From contig NZ_JBEJGY010000004.1 in NCBI RefSeq assembly GCF_040253615.1, positions 620,001 through 684,000 of the forward strand: a stretch of DNA of 64,000 nucleotides. Direction: 5' to 3'. The position numbers were made by a program, and so were the translations under genes. Within the stretch, counting starts at the first letter, position 1. Each line of letters begins with the position of its first letter. Origin of the DNA: Streptomyces sp. Edi4 (GTDB lineage Bacteria > Actinomycetota > Actinomycetes > Streptomycetales > Streptomycetaceae). Below are positions 26,045 to 34,154 of the stretch, piece after piece. The notes under the pieces are model-generated. The model ran no database searches and was not told the DNA's origin. It saw only the letters and a list, made by a program, of their open reading frames with translations.

Positions 26045-26979
26045 CGGACCTCACCCGCTCCCGCCGACGTCCGGACCGGCCGTGCGCCGGCGGTCGCCGC
26101 CTCGTTCGCGAACGGCTGCTTGGGTATGTGTCCGGCGCCGGAGACGAAGGCCGCGGCGGCGACCGCGCTGCCCGTGCGGGCCAGTTCGAGCACGGCCCTG
26201 GCCACCTTGGCCGCCGCGTCCGGGACCTGGCGGAAGCTCGGGAAGTCGTTCACATCGACGACCACGGGCCCGTCCGGGCCGAGCAGCACGTCCACCCCGT
26301 ACAGGTCGAGGCCGTAAACCGCACCGACCTGGTCGACCATGGCGGCCACTTCGGCGGGCAACGGTACGTGCCGTTCGCGCACACCCCGGTCGGGGTGGAG
26401 CGGTGAGCGGCGCTCCGTCGCGTACAGCTCACCCCCGACGCAGTACACCTTCAGGTCGACGCCCGAGTTGGGGATGTAGGGCTGGGCTATGAGCATTCCT
26501 TCGCCTGCCAGGTCGGGCAGCATCGAAGCCAGCCGGTCCGGCGACGGCACGAGGTGCACGGCCCGCCCCGAGCTCCCGTCGGCGGGCTTCACCACCAGCG
26601 GGTACTGCGAGTCCGGGATCTCCAGGAGCAGTTCGGGTCTGGCCGCCGCGTACGTCATCGGCACCGGCAGGCCCCGGCTGCGCCCGATGGCCGACGCGAG
26701 CGCCTTGTCCCGCACCCCCCGGATGGACCGCACGTCGTTGACCGTGGTCAGCCCCACCGCCGCGGCGGCCTCCAGGAGCGGGAGCCCCGGGCCGCCGGAG
26801 ACGGTCTTGAGCACCCAGGCGTCGTGGCTGCCCGCCTGGACCGCCTCGGACATCCGCAGCAGCGAGCCGCCCGGCCGGACCACATCGACCTGGTGGCCCC
26901 AGGCATCGAGTTGGCGGATCACCTCCACGGGCATGCCGTCATGGCGGTAGTGCTCTTCCACCAGGAAGCAGAGCCTCAT
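26041..26979 (-). CDS. RimK-like ATP-grasp ligase
   Basis: 312 residues from ATG 26979 with GGGGAAGG upstream. It begins MRLCFLVEEHYRHDGMPVEV, continues with VNDVRSIRGVRDKALASAIG, and has the nucleotide-binding SQYPLVVKPADGSSGRAVHL, then GEGMLIAQPYIPNSGVDLKV and the metal site YGVDVLLGPDGPVVVDVNDF. All point to an intact ATP-grasp enzyme forming an amide or peptide bond. Its stop overlaps the start of the second ATP-grasp gene, so the two are made together and may act in sequence or as a complex. Substrates are unknown. Confidence 0.85.
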   Translation of the reverse strand: MRLCFLVEEHYRHDGMPVEVIRQLDAWGHQVDVVRPGGSLLRMSEAVQAGSHDAWVLKTVSGGPGLPLLEAAAAVGLTTVNDVRSIRGVRDKALASAIGRSRGLPVPMTYAAARPELLLEIPDSQYPLVVKPADGSSGRAVHLVPSPDRLASMLPDLAGEGMLIAQPYIPNSGVDLKVYCVGGELYATERRSPLHPDRGVRERHVPLPAEVAAMVDQVGAVYGLDLYGVDVLLGPDGPVVVDVNDFPSFRQVPDAAAKVARAVLELARTGSAVAAAAFVSGAGHIPKQPFANEAATAGARPVRTSAGAGEVR

Positions 26980-27084
26980 CGACCTTCCCCGTAACGCCCG
27001 GACGTCCGCCGATCCCGTCCGGCGAGCTGTGACGTCACAGGATGTCATGAACCCCACCCCGATCGCCTCCCCGCCCCGGCCCGG

Positions 27085-28062
27085 CTACTTTCGCCGCCGT
27101 AGTCGCCGCAGCAGACTCCGCTGTACCGGCGCTCCCCTCTCCGGGGCGGACCGGCGCCCGGCGTGACGCGGCGCGGCGGCGGGGTCCGGCCCCGCCTGCC
27201 CAAAGGGCCACGGAGCCGGCGCCTGCCCGGTCAACTCGGTGCCCGGCTCCACCGCCGGGTCGGCGAGGGGACGGGGGGCCGGGCCCTGGTCGCGGGCGTC
27301 CGCGAGCGCTTCCACCAGACGCGAGCGGTACCACTCGATCTCGTCCGGCTCGTCCGCGAGGAGCAGCCGGTCAACGACGCCCTGGGCGATCGCGGACTCG
27401 GGATGCACGTGGAACGTATCGGGGCACAGCCGCCGCAAGCAGGCCCGCTCATAGGGATCCCGGACGATTTCCGCGAGGTGCGCGCCATCGAGGGCGGAGG
27501 CGACCGCTGCCGCCAGTTCCCACTGGTCGTCGCTCTGGCGGGCGAGCATCGCGAGCCTTCGGCTGCGCCAGTTGCGCGCCCGCCAGTCCTGCGCGCCCGC
27601 GGGCTCCGGGTGGCGGCCGCTCAACAACTGCGGTGCACGCACGGCCAGTTCGACAAGTTCGTCCGCCAAGTACAACCAGACAACCGCGCGGTAGCGGTTG
27701 AGGTAGCACCGCACCGGCGTGAGATGGCCGGTGCGGGCCAGCTTGGTGAAGCGCCCTGGTGCGACCCCGAGCAGGTCGGCGCCTTCGCGCGTGCCGACGG
27801 TCCGCACCCGTTCGCGCAGGCCCTGCGGAAAATCCCGGGCGGCTCTGAGGCGGGCCACCTCGCGCGCGGTGACCCGCCGACGGCCGCCGCCCGGATCCGG
27901 CACGGTGCGGATGTGCCCCAGCTGCACGGCGAGGTCGAACTCGCCGCGCCTGAGCTCCAGTTCGCGAGCGGCGGCGCCGGGTGCGAGGCGCGTCCCGGCC
28001 GGGGCCGCCGCACCGGCGGCCACTGCGGGCACGATGGCGTTCTTGGTGGTGCTTACGGTCAT
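27085..28062 (-). CDS. DUF6397 family protein, likely DNA-binding
   Basis: 325 residues from ATG 28062 with GGGGGAGG at the right distance. Residues 35-110 (ARELELRRGEFDLAVQLGHI, RVTAREVARLRAARDFPQGL, TREGADLLGVAPGRFTKLAR) look like two excisionase-type winged helices; the middle (VWLYLADELVELAVRAPQLL) is helical, and the C-terminus is Pro/Ala/Arg-rich. I believe this is the Streptomyces DUF6397 family, of unknown function. It precedes the ATP-grasp pair on the same strand, with about 105 bp between, and may regulate it. Confidence 0.65.
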   Translation of the reverse strand: MTVSTTKNAIVPAVAAGAAAPAGTRLAPGAAARELELRRGEFDLAVQLGHIRTVPDPGGGRRRVTAREVARLRAARDFPQGLRERVRTVGTREGADLLGVAPGRFTKLARTGHLTPVRCYLNRYRAVVWLYLADELVELAVRAPQLLSGRHPEPAGAQDWRARNWRSRRLAMLARQSDDQWELAAAVASALDGAHLAEIVRDPYERACLRRLCPDTFHVHPESAIAQGVVDRLLLADEPDEIEWYRSRLVEALADARDQGPAPRPLADPAVEPGTELTGQAPAPWPFGQAGPDPAAAPRHAGRRSAPERGAPVQRSLLRRLRRRK

Positions 28063-28184
28063 CGGATCCTCCCCCGTGAGGAACGAGCATTCCTGGCGAA
28101 TACTCTCGGTGACGACCGTAACCCGCCGCACGGGCATCCCGCTCGGCCTGTGGACAACTCAATCCCGCCGCGCGAAACGCCAGT

Positions 28185-28607
28185 TCAGAAGGGTGCGCCT
28201 CCCAAGTCGCCGGAGGCTCCCGGCTGCCTGGCCGCCACCGAAAGGTGCTCGCCCACCCGGTTGACCAACAGCGTCATCTCGTACGCGATCTGGCCGATGT
28301 CGGCCTGCGCCGAACCGAGCACGCACAGACAGCTCCCTTCGCCCGCAGCGGTGACGAACAGGACGCCCTCATCGAATTCGATCATGGTCTGGCGCACCTT
28401 GCCCGCCCGGAAGTGCAGGCCAGAGCCTTTGGCGAGGCTGTGCAGACCGGAGGAGACGGCGGCCAGGTGCTCCGCGTCCTCACGCTCAAGACCCGAACTC
28501 GCGGCGGTCACCAGACCGTCGTTCGACAGCACGATCGCGTGCCGTACGTACTCGACCCGCCGGGTCAGGTCGTCGAGCAGCCAGTCGAGTTCCTTGCTCA
28601 GTGCCAT
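28185..28607 (-). CDS. Roadblock/LC7 domain protein
   Basis: 140 residues filling one roadblock fold: LDWLLDDLTRRVEYVRHAIV, LSNDGLVTAASSGLEREDAE, MIEFDEGVLFVTAAGEGSCL, and SAQADIGQIAYEMTLLVNRV. In actinobacteria such proteins are encoded in conservon-like operons and regulate small GTPases or sensor kinases. No GTPase, kinase or DUF742 gene is adjacent, so this is a solitary copy. A short unstructured tail ends the protein. Confidence 0.9.
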   Translation of the reverse strand: MALSKELDWLLDDLTRRVEYVRHAIVLSNDGLVTAASSGLEREDAEHLAAVSSGLHSLAKGSGLHFRAGKVRQTMIEFDEGVLFVTAAGEGSCLCVLGSAQADIGQIAYEMTLLVNRVGEHLSVAARQPGASGDLGGAPF

Positions 28608-28733
28608 GTCAAGCCTCCCCGTTCAAGCAATTCCCCGTTCCCCGTTCCTCTGCCACCCTTCACCACCCGCGCGCCACGGGCAAGCGGTACCGGGCGCCGG
28701 AGAGTCGGCCACGGGGTGGGGGATCATGGCGGT

Positions 28734-29336
28734 ATGGCCGAAGACCACCACACACACGTCCAGGAATTCTTCGCCGCGCGGGCGGCCGACTGGGACCGCA
28801 GGTTCCCCGACGACGGCCCGGCGTACGCGGCGGCCGTCGCGGAACTGGGGCTCGCGGACGGCGACGCGGCGCTCGACGCGGGGTGCGGCACCGGCCGCGC
28901 CCTGGCGCCGCTGCGCACCGCGGTGGGCCCGCGCGGCACCGTCATCGGCGTGGACCTCACGCCCGAGATGATCGCCGAAGCCACCTCGGCCGGCCGCGAT
29001 CAGTACGCCGCGCTGCTGCGCGCGGACGTGGCCCGTCTGCCGTTGCGATCGGCCTCCCTCGATGTCGTCTTCGGCGCCGGCCTGGTCTCCCACCTGGCCC
29101 AACCCGAGGCTGATCTGCGGGAGTTGGCGCGCGTCGTGCGTCCGGGCGGCCGCCTTGCCCTGTTCCACCCCATCGGCCGGGCGGCGCTCGCCGCCCGGCA
29201 GGGGCGCCGGATCACCGACGACGACCTGCGCGCCGAGCCACGCCTGCGACCGCTGCTCGCATCAGCCGGCTGGCGCCTGCTGTCGTACGCCGACGAGGAC
29301 GAGCGCTACCTCGCGGTGGCCGTGCGTGAGGGATGA
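28734..29336 (+). CDS. Class I SAM-dependent methyltransferase
   Basis: 200 residues from ATG 28734. Motif I is LDAGCGTGRALAPLRTAV with the GxGxG pattern, followed by VIGVDLTPEMIAEATSAG, VARLPLRSASLDVVFGAG (acidic motif II) and ELARVVRPGGRLALFHPIGR (motif III). This is the Methyltransf_11/25 small-molecule type. A long forward frame from 28245 overlaps it but is antisense to the roadblock gene and is not part of the protein. The gene converges on the hydrolase gene. Confidence 0.88.
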   Translation: MAEDHHTHVQEFFAARAADWDRRFPDDGPAYAAAVAELGLADGDAALDAGCGTGRALAPLRTAVGPRGTVIGVDLTPEMIAEATSAGRDQYAALLRADVARLPLRSASLDVVFGAGLVSHLAQPEADLRELARVVRPGGRLALFHPIGRAALAARQGRRITDDDLRAEPRLRPLLASAGWRLLSYADEDERYLAVAVREG

Positions 29337-29450
29337 GGGGCAGCGAGGCGTGGCGGTCGCGGGCCGGGCGCCGGCCCGTGCCGGGGCGCGCACGCTGACC
29401 CCGGCCGCCTCCGTGTGCCGCTGGAGGCCCGTCCCGGCGGCCCGATCCCG

Positions 29451-30209
29451 TCAGCCCCGCCCTGCCACCTCTCGCACGAAGGCCTCGGGCTGATCGAACA
29501 TGATGTTGTGTCCGGCGTCCGGGACAGCCACAACCCGGACGCCCGAGGCGACGAGTTCCGCGCGCCCGGTCAGCTCTCCGTCGAGTCCGCCCACCAAATA
29601 GGTGCGCTCGACCGGTAGTGCGCGCAGCAACTCGCGCATCGTCGGCCGCGTACCGCGCACGAGGGCGACAGCGGTGCGGTGCAGAGCCAGCGGATCGGCC
29701 AGCCGCATGGTCGCCGCCCACAGCGGACCGACGCGGGCGAGCACGTCTTCGAAGCCGGTACCCCGCGTGAACTCCTCCTCGGTGTACGACGCGATGCCGC
29801 TGCCGCCCGCCGAGACGGCCGGGTTCGGATCGAGGTTGGCCTCCGTCAGCACGAGCCGGGCGACGAGGTCGGGACGCCGGGCGGCGAGCACGATGGCCAC
29901 CGCCCCGCCCATGCTGTGCGCCACCAGTTCGGCGCCCGTGACCCGCGCCGCGTCCAGCGCCGCCGCGAGGGCGTCCGCGTGCTCCTCCAGGGTGTAGCCG
30001 AAGCTCGCGGGGCGGTCACTGAGGCCGTGACCGGGCAGGTCGACGAAGAGCTGTCGCCGCCCCGCGAGCGCGAGATGGCCGGCGATATGCGCGTGGTAGA
30101 CGGCCGACATGGAGCCCAGGCCGTGCGCATATACGAGCGCGCGCCCCTCCCCCGCGCACTCCGTCCACCGGATTTGGCTCCCCCGCCCGTCGAACTCCGC
30201 CTGCCGCAT
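29451..30209 (-). CDS. Alpha/beta hydrolase
   Basis: 252 residues from ATG 30209 with GGGGAG five bases upstream. The oxyanion-hole region is YAHGLGSMSAVYH, the nucleophile elbow is AHSMGGAVAIVLAARRPDLV (GxSxG as HSMGG), and the catalytic His lies in VRVVAVPDAGHNIMFDQPEA. It is typical of small esterases or lactonases. It is divergent from a PadR gene, with a long palindrome between them, so expression is probably repressed by that regulator until a ligand binds. Confidence 0.9.
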   Translation of the reverse strand: MRQAEFDGRGSQIRWTECAGEGRALVYAHGLGSMSAVYHAHIAGHLALAGRRQLFVDLPGHGLSDRPASFGYTLEEHADALAAALDAARVTGAELVAHSMGGAVAIVLAARRPDLVARLVLTEANLDPNPAVSAGGSGIASYTEEEFTRGTGFEDVLARVGPLWAATMRLADPLALHRTAVALVRGTRPTMRELLRALPVERTYLVGGLDGELTGRAELVASGVRVVAVPDAGHNIMFDQPEAFVREVAGRG

Positions 30210-30303
30210 GAGCGCTCCCCGTTCTCCGATCACCTGGCGGGCGCCGGTCCGGGCGCCGTCGTGACACCCGGGACCGCTCGCCGCGCCCCGTCCGGGCCGA
30301 CCA

Positions 30304-30337
30304 TACATCGAGAACGTAGTACTACGTCAACGATGTA
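30304..30337. promoter_or_regulatory. PadR operator, hyphenated palindrome
   Basis: A 34-bp symmetric site: outer arms TACATCG (30304-30310) and CGATGTA (30331-30337), a perfect 14-bp core ACGTAGTACTACGT (30314-30327), and three unpaired bases on each side. The centre at 30320.5 lies between the hydrolase and PadR starts. PadR proteins bind long palindromes with TAC/GTA-type arms, so this is a strong candidate for the shared operator. Confidence 0.7.
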
Positions 30338-30363
30338 CTTCACAGTTGAGGCAGAATGCGTGC

Positions 30364-30885
30364 ATGCTCGAACTCGCCATCCTGGGATTCCTCCACGAAG
30401 CTCCGCTGCACGGCTATGAGCTGCGCAAGCGCATCACCGCGCTGACCGGCCATGTGCGCCCCGTCGGCGAAAGCACCCTCTATCCGGCGATCAAGCGGCT
30501 GGAGAAGGCGGGCCTGCTGGCCCGGGAGACTCAGCCGGGGGCGGCGGCAGCGCCCCGGCACACGCTGAGCCTCACGGCGGCGGGCCGCGTCGAGCTGACA
30601 CGCCGGCTCGCCGCGCCCGACCGCCTCGACATCACCGACGAGAACCGCTGGTTCACGGTGCTCGCGTTTCTGCGCCATCTGTCCGCCCCGTCGGACCAGG
30701 CCGCCGTGCTGCGCCGCAGGCTGGCCTTCCTCGAGGAGCCGGCGAGCTTCTTCTACGACGGTGAACGTCCCATCAGCGCCGAGGAGTTGGACGATCCCTT
30801 CCGGCGCGGCATCCTCACGATCGCCCGGGCCACCAGCGCCGCCGAACTCAAGTGGCTCCGCGCCACGCTGCGTTCACTGGAGTGA
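30364..30885 (+). CDS. PadR family transcriptional regulator
   Basis: 173 residues from ATG 30364 (MLELAILGFLHEAPLHGYEL). The winged helix of PadR continues through VRPVGESTLYPAIKRLEKAG and LLARETQPG, with LSLTAAGRVELTRRLAAPDR closing the wing. The C-terminal half (ENRWFTVLAFLRHLSAPSDQ, RRRLAFLEEPASFFYDGERP) forms the dimerisation helices seen in the Vir_act_alpha_C-type. It lies divergent from the alpha/beta hydrolase, and the palindrome 27 bp upstream suggests control of itself and of the hydrolase. Confidence 0.9.
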   Translation: MLELAILGFLHEAPLHGYELRKRITALTGHVRPVGESTLYPAIKRLEKAGLLARETQPGAAAAPRHTLSLTAAGRVELTRRLAAPDRLDITDENRWFTVLAFLRHLSAPSDQAAVLRRRLAFLEEPASFFYDGERPISAEELDDPFRRGILTIARATSAAELKWLRATLRSLE

Positions 30886-31057
30886 GGCGGCTTTGGGGCG
30901 AGTCTCAGGTTCCGCTCCACAGGTCGGCCGGGGGCAAGTCGCCGACGCCGTCCTCTTTCTGCCGAGCGGGCACGACCCTACGTTGGGAGGACCACGGCAG
31001 AGATCGGCCCGCCGGACCTCGACGGGGCCGCACGCTGCCCGAGGAAAGGTGGTCCTG

Positions 31058-31324
31058 ATGTTCGGGAGACCGCGCAAGACGGCTCGTTCGCAACCGGCCG
31101 CCGATCGCCACCACAACATCTTCGAGGCGGCGGCCGCATATGTGGCGGCCTGCGCGCTCGACGACCAGGACGCGCTGGAAGAGGCGGCGGGCTGGGTGTC
31201 GCCGGAAGCCCTGTCGTTCGGCGTACGCGAGCTGGCCTGCCGGGCGGTCGTCGCCCTGGCCAACGAGCGCGGCGAGTCCCCCGGTGCCACCGCCCGGGAG
31301 CTGATGGGCCTGCCGCCCTCCTGA
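31058..31324 (+). CDS. Small helical protein of unknown function
   Basis: 88 residues from ATG 31058 with GAGGAAAGGTGG upstream. The sequence NIFEAAAAYVAACALDDQDA, LEEAAGWVSPEALSFGVREL and CRAVVALANERGESPGATAR predicts four or five helices and no membrane segment. I do not recognise a family with confidence. Codon use and a good ribosome site support a real gene. It stands between the PadR gene and another unknown gene on the same strand. Confidence 0.6.
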   Translation: MFGRPRKTARSQPAADRHHNIFEAAAAYVAACALDDQDALEEAAGWVSPEALSFGVRELACRAVVALANERGESPGATARELMGLPPS

Positions 31325-31474
31325 GGAACGCCCCCCATAGGTGGCTTCCCGGCCCTCGACGTCCGCGTTACCCACTGGTTAAGGTGCGCCGACGAGCGAA
31401 GCGAAGGGGAGGATTCCGTAACCGGGACGGATGAGGCCGAAGCGGCCGCGGCCGCGACAGACGAGGCGCTGTAT

Positions 31475-32506
31475 GTGCTCACGGCCGCGCTCCTGACACC
31501 CGCGCAGTTCCCGACTGTGCTCGGTGACGACTACCCCGAGGCGTGCGCGGCGCTCGGTCTCGGACCGTACGCCCAGGGCTACGGTCTCGTCCTCGGCCAG
31601 GACGGCTCGGGTGCGCGCTGGACGGTGGTCATCGACGACGTGTCGCTCGTGGCGGTCGCGATCGCGTCCTGGGACTGCGGAATGGAGTACGAGCTCTCGC
31701 CCGACGACCGCACCGTGGTGGCGGCGTTGCCGGGCTGGCCGCTGGAACTGGCCGTCTCGGCGCCCGGCGTCCCCGCCCCGCACGACCCGGAACCCGACCC
31801 GTCGGGTCCCCCCACGCTCACGCCGCCCGACACGAGCGAGTGGGGCCCGGCCCAGCGCCGTCTGGGCGCGGACGCCGTCGCCTTGCAATGGCCCACGTGG
31901 CGCGAGCAGTTGGACACCGACACGTTCGGCGCGCCGCCGGGGTCGGCCGCTTCGGGTTCGGCCGGATCGCGGGGGCCGTCGGCGGGTTCGGAGCCTGAGT
32001 CCGATCGGGGAGACGCCGAGGCGGGCGAGGGCGGCCGCGAAGGCCCGCGCACACCCGGCTCGCCTCGGGCAGCGGTCTTCCACGACGACGAGGGCGGCGT
32101 TCCCCACGACGAGGGCGGCGCCGAGGAGCCCGGCCACCGCGCCGGCCCCGACGCCATCACCTCCGCCGAGCGGCGGGGCGACCCGGAAGCCGGGGCCGAT
32201 GGCCCCCACGCCGACGAGCACCGGCACGGCGACGGCCGGCGTTCGGGCGTCGGCCGGGCCCTTCGCGAGCTGCGCGGCTACCTCGAAGCCGCGCCGCCGG
32301 TCGGCCGCGTGCGGTCCGCGTTCGCGCCGGGCGGCGCCCGTACGCTGCGGGCCGACGGCCCGGGCTGGTCGCTGGTCGCCAGGACCGACGACGTCGCCTT
32401 CGTCCTCCTGGACGAGTGCCCCGGACACGTCCACCCGGTGGGCCGCGACGAGGACCTGCCCCCGCTCCTGGAATCCCTGGAGGCGATGGCGGTACGCCCG
32501 TCGTGA
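31475..32506 (+). CDS. Unknown protein with conserved ends and a disordered middle
   Basis: 343 residues from GTG 31475. The frame is open further upstream to about 31418 with no usable start codon, so the N-terminus is uncertain. Residues 1-90 (LTPAQFPTVLGDDYPEACAA, DGSGARWTVVIDDVSLVAVA, SWDCGMEYELSPDDRTVVAA) and the last 85 (LRELRGYLEAAPPVGRVRSA, RTLRADGPGWSLVARTDDVA, FVLLDECPGH) look folded and somewhat alike; about 150 residues between them are Gly/Asp/Glu/Pro-rich and probably disordered. No function can be assigned. Confidence 0.65.
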   Translation: MLTAALLTPAQFPTVLGDDYPEACAALGLGPYAQGYGLVLGQDGSGARWTVVIDDVSLVAVAIASWDCGMEYELSPDDRTVVAALPGWPLELAVSAPGVPAPHDPEPDPSGPPTLTPPDTSEWGPAQRRLGADAVALQWPTWREQLDTDTFGAPPGSAASGSAGSRGPSAGSEPESDRGDAEAGEGGREGPRTPGSPRAAVFHDDEGGVPHDEGGAEEPGHRAGPDAITSAERRGDPEAGADGPHADEHRHGDGRRSGVGRALRELRGYLEAAPPVGRVRSAFAPGGARTLRADGPGWSLVARTDDVAFVLLDECPGHVHPVGRDEDLPPLLESLEAMAVRPS

Positions 32507-32649
32507 GGACGGCCCGGCCCGTCGGAACCGGGCTTCCCCCACGTCCGCTCTGTCAAGGCGTCTTGTCCTCCCGTCCAGTATCGTCCCCCGCGTGTCGATC
32601 AAGTGCCCCACGTGACAATGGGGTACGAGCCAACGGGGAAGGAAATGGC

Positions 32650-33171
32650 GTGACGAACAAGGTTGTTGAGGGCATCGCGGGTGAGACGGCGTCGGCCGTG
32701 AGCGGGGCCGACGTGGTGTGCCGGCCGGTGGGGTGGGTGGTCGGCGGCCGCACCGAGGTCGCCGATGACCACTGGGACCGCGAGACGGCCGTGATCCGGC
32801 TCGACGCCGAGCAGTTCGGACCCGAGGCCCTGTACGGCCTCAAGGACTTCTCCCACCTCGAAGTGGTCTTCCACTTCGACCGGGTGACGCCCGAGAAGAT
32901 CGAGTCCGGCGCCCGGCGCCCGCGCAACAATCCGGAGTGGCCGCTGGTGGGCATCTTCGCCCAGCGGGGCAAGAACCGCCCCAACCGCCTCGGCGTCTCG
33001 CGCTGCCGCGTCCTCGCGGTCGAGGGACTTGAGGTGCGGGTCGCGGGACTGGACGCGGTGGACGGGACGCCGGTGCTCGACATCAAGCCGTATCTGGCGG
33101 AGTTCGGCCCGCGCGGTGAAACGGCGCAGCCCGAGTGGTCCGTGGAACTCATGCGGGACTACTACGAGTGA
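32650..33171 (+). CDS. tsaA: TsaA/TrmO-like tRNA methyltransferase
   Basis: 173 residues from GTG 32650 with GGAAGGAAA upstream. The YaeB/TsaA fold is recognised from PVGWVVGGRTEVADDHWDRE, FGPEALYGLKDFSHLEVVFH and the signature RPRNNPEWPLVGIFAQRGKN, followed by RPNRLGVSRCRVLAVEG and VDGTPVLDIKPYLAEF. TrmO proteins methylate N6 of threonylcarbamoyladenosine at position 37 of certain tRNAs. Whether this actinobacterial homologue has that exact substrate is not shown by sequence. It converges on the MOSC gene over a perfect palindrome. Confidence 0.85.
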   Translation: MTNKVVEGIAGETASAVSGADVVCRPVGWVVGGRTEVADDHWDRETAVIRLDAEQFGPEALYGLKDFSHLEVVFHFDRVTPEKIESGARRPRNNPEWPLVGIFAQRGKNRPNRLGVSRCRVLAVEGLEVRVAGLDAVDGTPVLDIKPYLAEFGPRGETAQPEWSVELMRDYYE

Positions 33172-33176
33172 GACGG

Positions 33177-33196
33177 GTGACCGAGGCCTCGGTCAC
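33177..33196. terminator. Bidirectional terminator between tsaA and MOSC genes
   Basis: A perfect 20-bp palindrome GTGACCGAGGCCTCGGTCAC lies in the 40-bp gap between two convergent genes. It can form the same hairpin in both transcripts, so it is best read as a shared terminator. Confidence 0.6.
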
Positions 33197-33211
33197 TTGG
33201 TGAGGGACCGT

Positions 33212-33775
33212 TCAGACCCGTTCCAGCGGGCGGTGCGGGCCCTCGGGCAGCTCGGCCGTGATGGTGTCGCCCGGCCGGATCTCACCGCCCGCGCGGACCA
33301 CGCTCATGATCCCGGCCTTGCGCACGACGTTGCCGGCCTCGTCGCGGCCCACGACCTGCTTCAGGAGGCCGGCCTGGAAGCCCTCGATCTGAAGGCAGGG
33401 GTTGCGGAGCCCGGTGACCTCGACGACCGCGTCGGCGCCTATGCGCAGCAGGGTGCCGGTGGGCAGGGAGAGCAGATCGATGCCCTGGGTCGTCACGTTC
33501 TCGCCGAGTTGGCCGGGAGCCACCTCGAAGCCTTGCTCGGCGACCTCGTCGAACAGCTCGCGGTGGATCAGATGGACCTGGCGGAGGTTCGGCTGCGTCG
33601 GATCCTGGGCGACGCGTGAGCGGTGCTTGACCGTCACTCCCGCGTGCACGTCCCCCGCCACGCCGAGCCCTGGCAGCAGCGTGATGCTGTCCCGGTTCGG
33701 CTTGGTGAAGGAGTACTCACCGTTGCTGCTGACCGCTGTGACCGTGCCCGTTCCCGTGCCCGTGATCCCGCTCAT
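33212..33775 (-). CDS. MOSC domain protein
   Basis: 187 residues. MOSC features are ITLLPGLGVAGDVHAGVTVK near the N-terminus, LRQVHLIHRELFDEVAEQGF, and GQLGENVTTQGIDLLSLPTG, then GTLLRIG and the conserved-cysteine region VTGLRNPCLQIEGFQAGLLK. The domain binds molybdenum cofactor or sulphur and acts in sulphur transfer or N-hydroxy reduction. The final 40 residues hold IMSVVRAGGEIRPGDTITAE. No molybdoenzyme is adjacent. Confidence 0.9.
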   Translation of the reverse strand: MSGITGTGTGTVTAVSSNGEYSFTKPNRDSITLLPGLGVAGDVHAGVTVKHRSRVAQDPTQPNLRQVHLIHRELFDEVAEQGFEVAPGQLGENVTTQGIDLLSLPTGTLLRIGADAVVEVTGLRNPCLQIEGFQAGLLKQVVGRDEAGNVVRKAGIMSVVRAGGEIRPGDTITAELPEGPHRPLERV

Positions 33776-33851
33776 CGTGCGGAGCTCCCCTCATTCCGTA
33801 CCGCATGACGGATCCGAGCCTAACCCGGCGATCGACGGTGCCCCGTGGGCG

Positions 33852-34034
33852 CTAGCGGCCCAGCTCCTTGCGGGATATGTGCCGCAGCCGGCGCCGCTGG
33901 CCGGGATCCAGCATGAGGTACGCCGCCACCGGAACGCCGATCAGCACGAGCAGGGCGAACCAGAATCCGATCAGAGGGATCAGGATGAGCCCCGCCACGA
34001 CTCCACCGGCGGCGATCATCGCGCGCTTCGACAT
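33852..34034 (-). CDS. 60-residue membrane protein
   Basis: From ATG 34034 with AAAAGGAAGG upstream. One or two hydrophobic stretches (MIAAGGVVAGLILIPLIGFW and FALLVLIGVPVAAYLMLDP) form a hairpin, and the C-terminus is basic (GQRRRLRHISRKELGR). The topology suggests a small inner-membrane peptide. I do not recognise the family. A longer reading from 34121 lacks a ribosome site and adds only a charged head. Confidence 0.65.
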   Translation of the reverse strand: MSKRAMIAAGGVVAGLILIPLIGFWFALLVLIGVPVAAYLMLDPGQRRRLRHISRKELGR

Positions 34035-34154
34035 GTCCGTCGCCTTCCTTTTCGCGGCCTGTGACCGCACTTCCTGTCTGGACAACGCCCGGCGGCCGCC
34101 ACCGGTTCCAGCCGGCCCCACATTGTTGCGGGCACCCCCGCCGATCCCCTCGGC

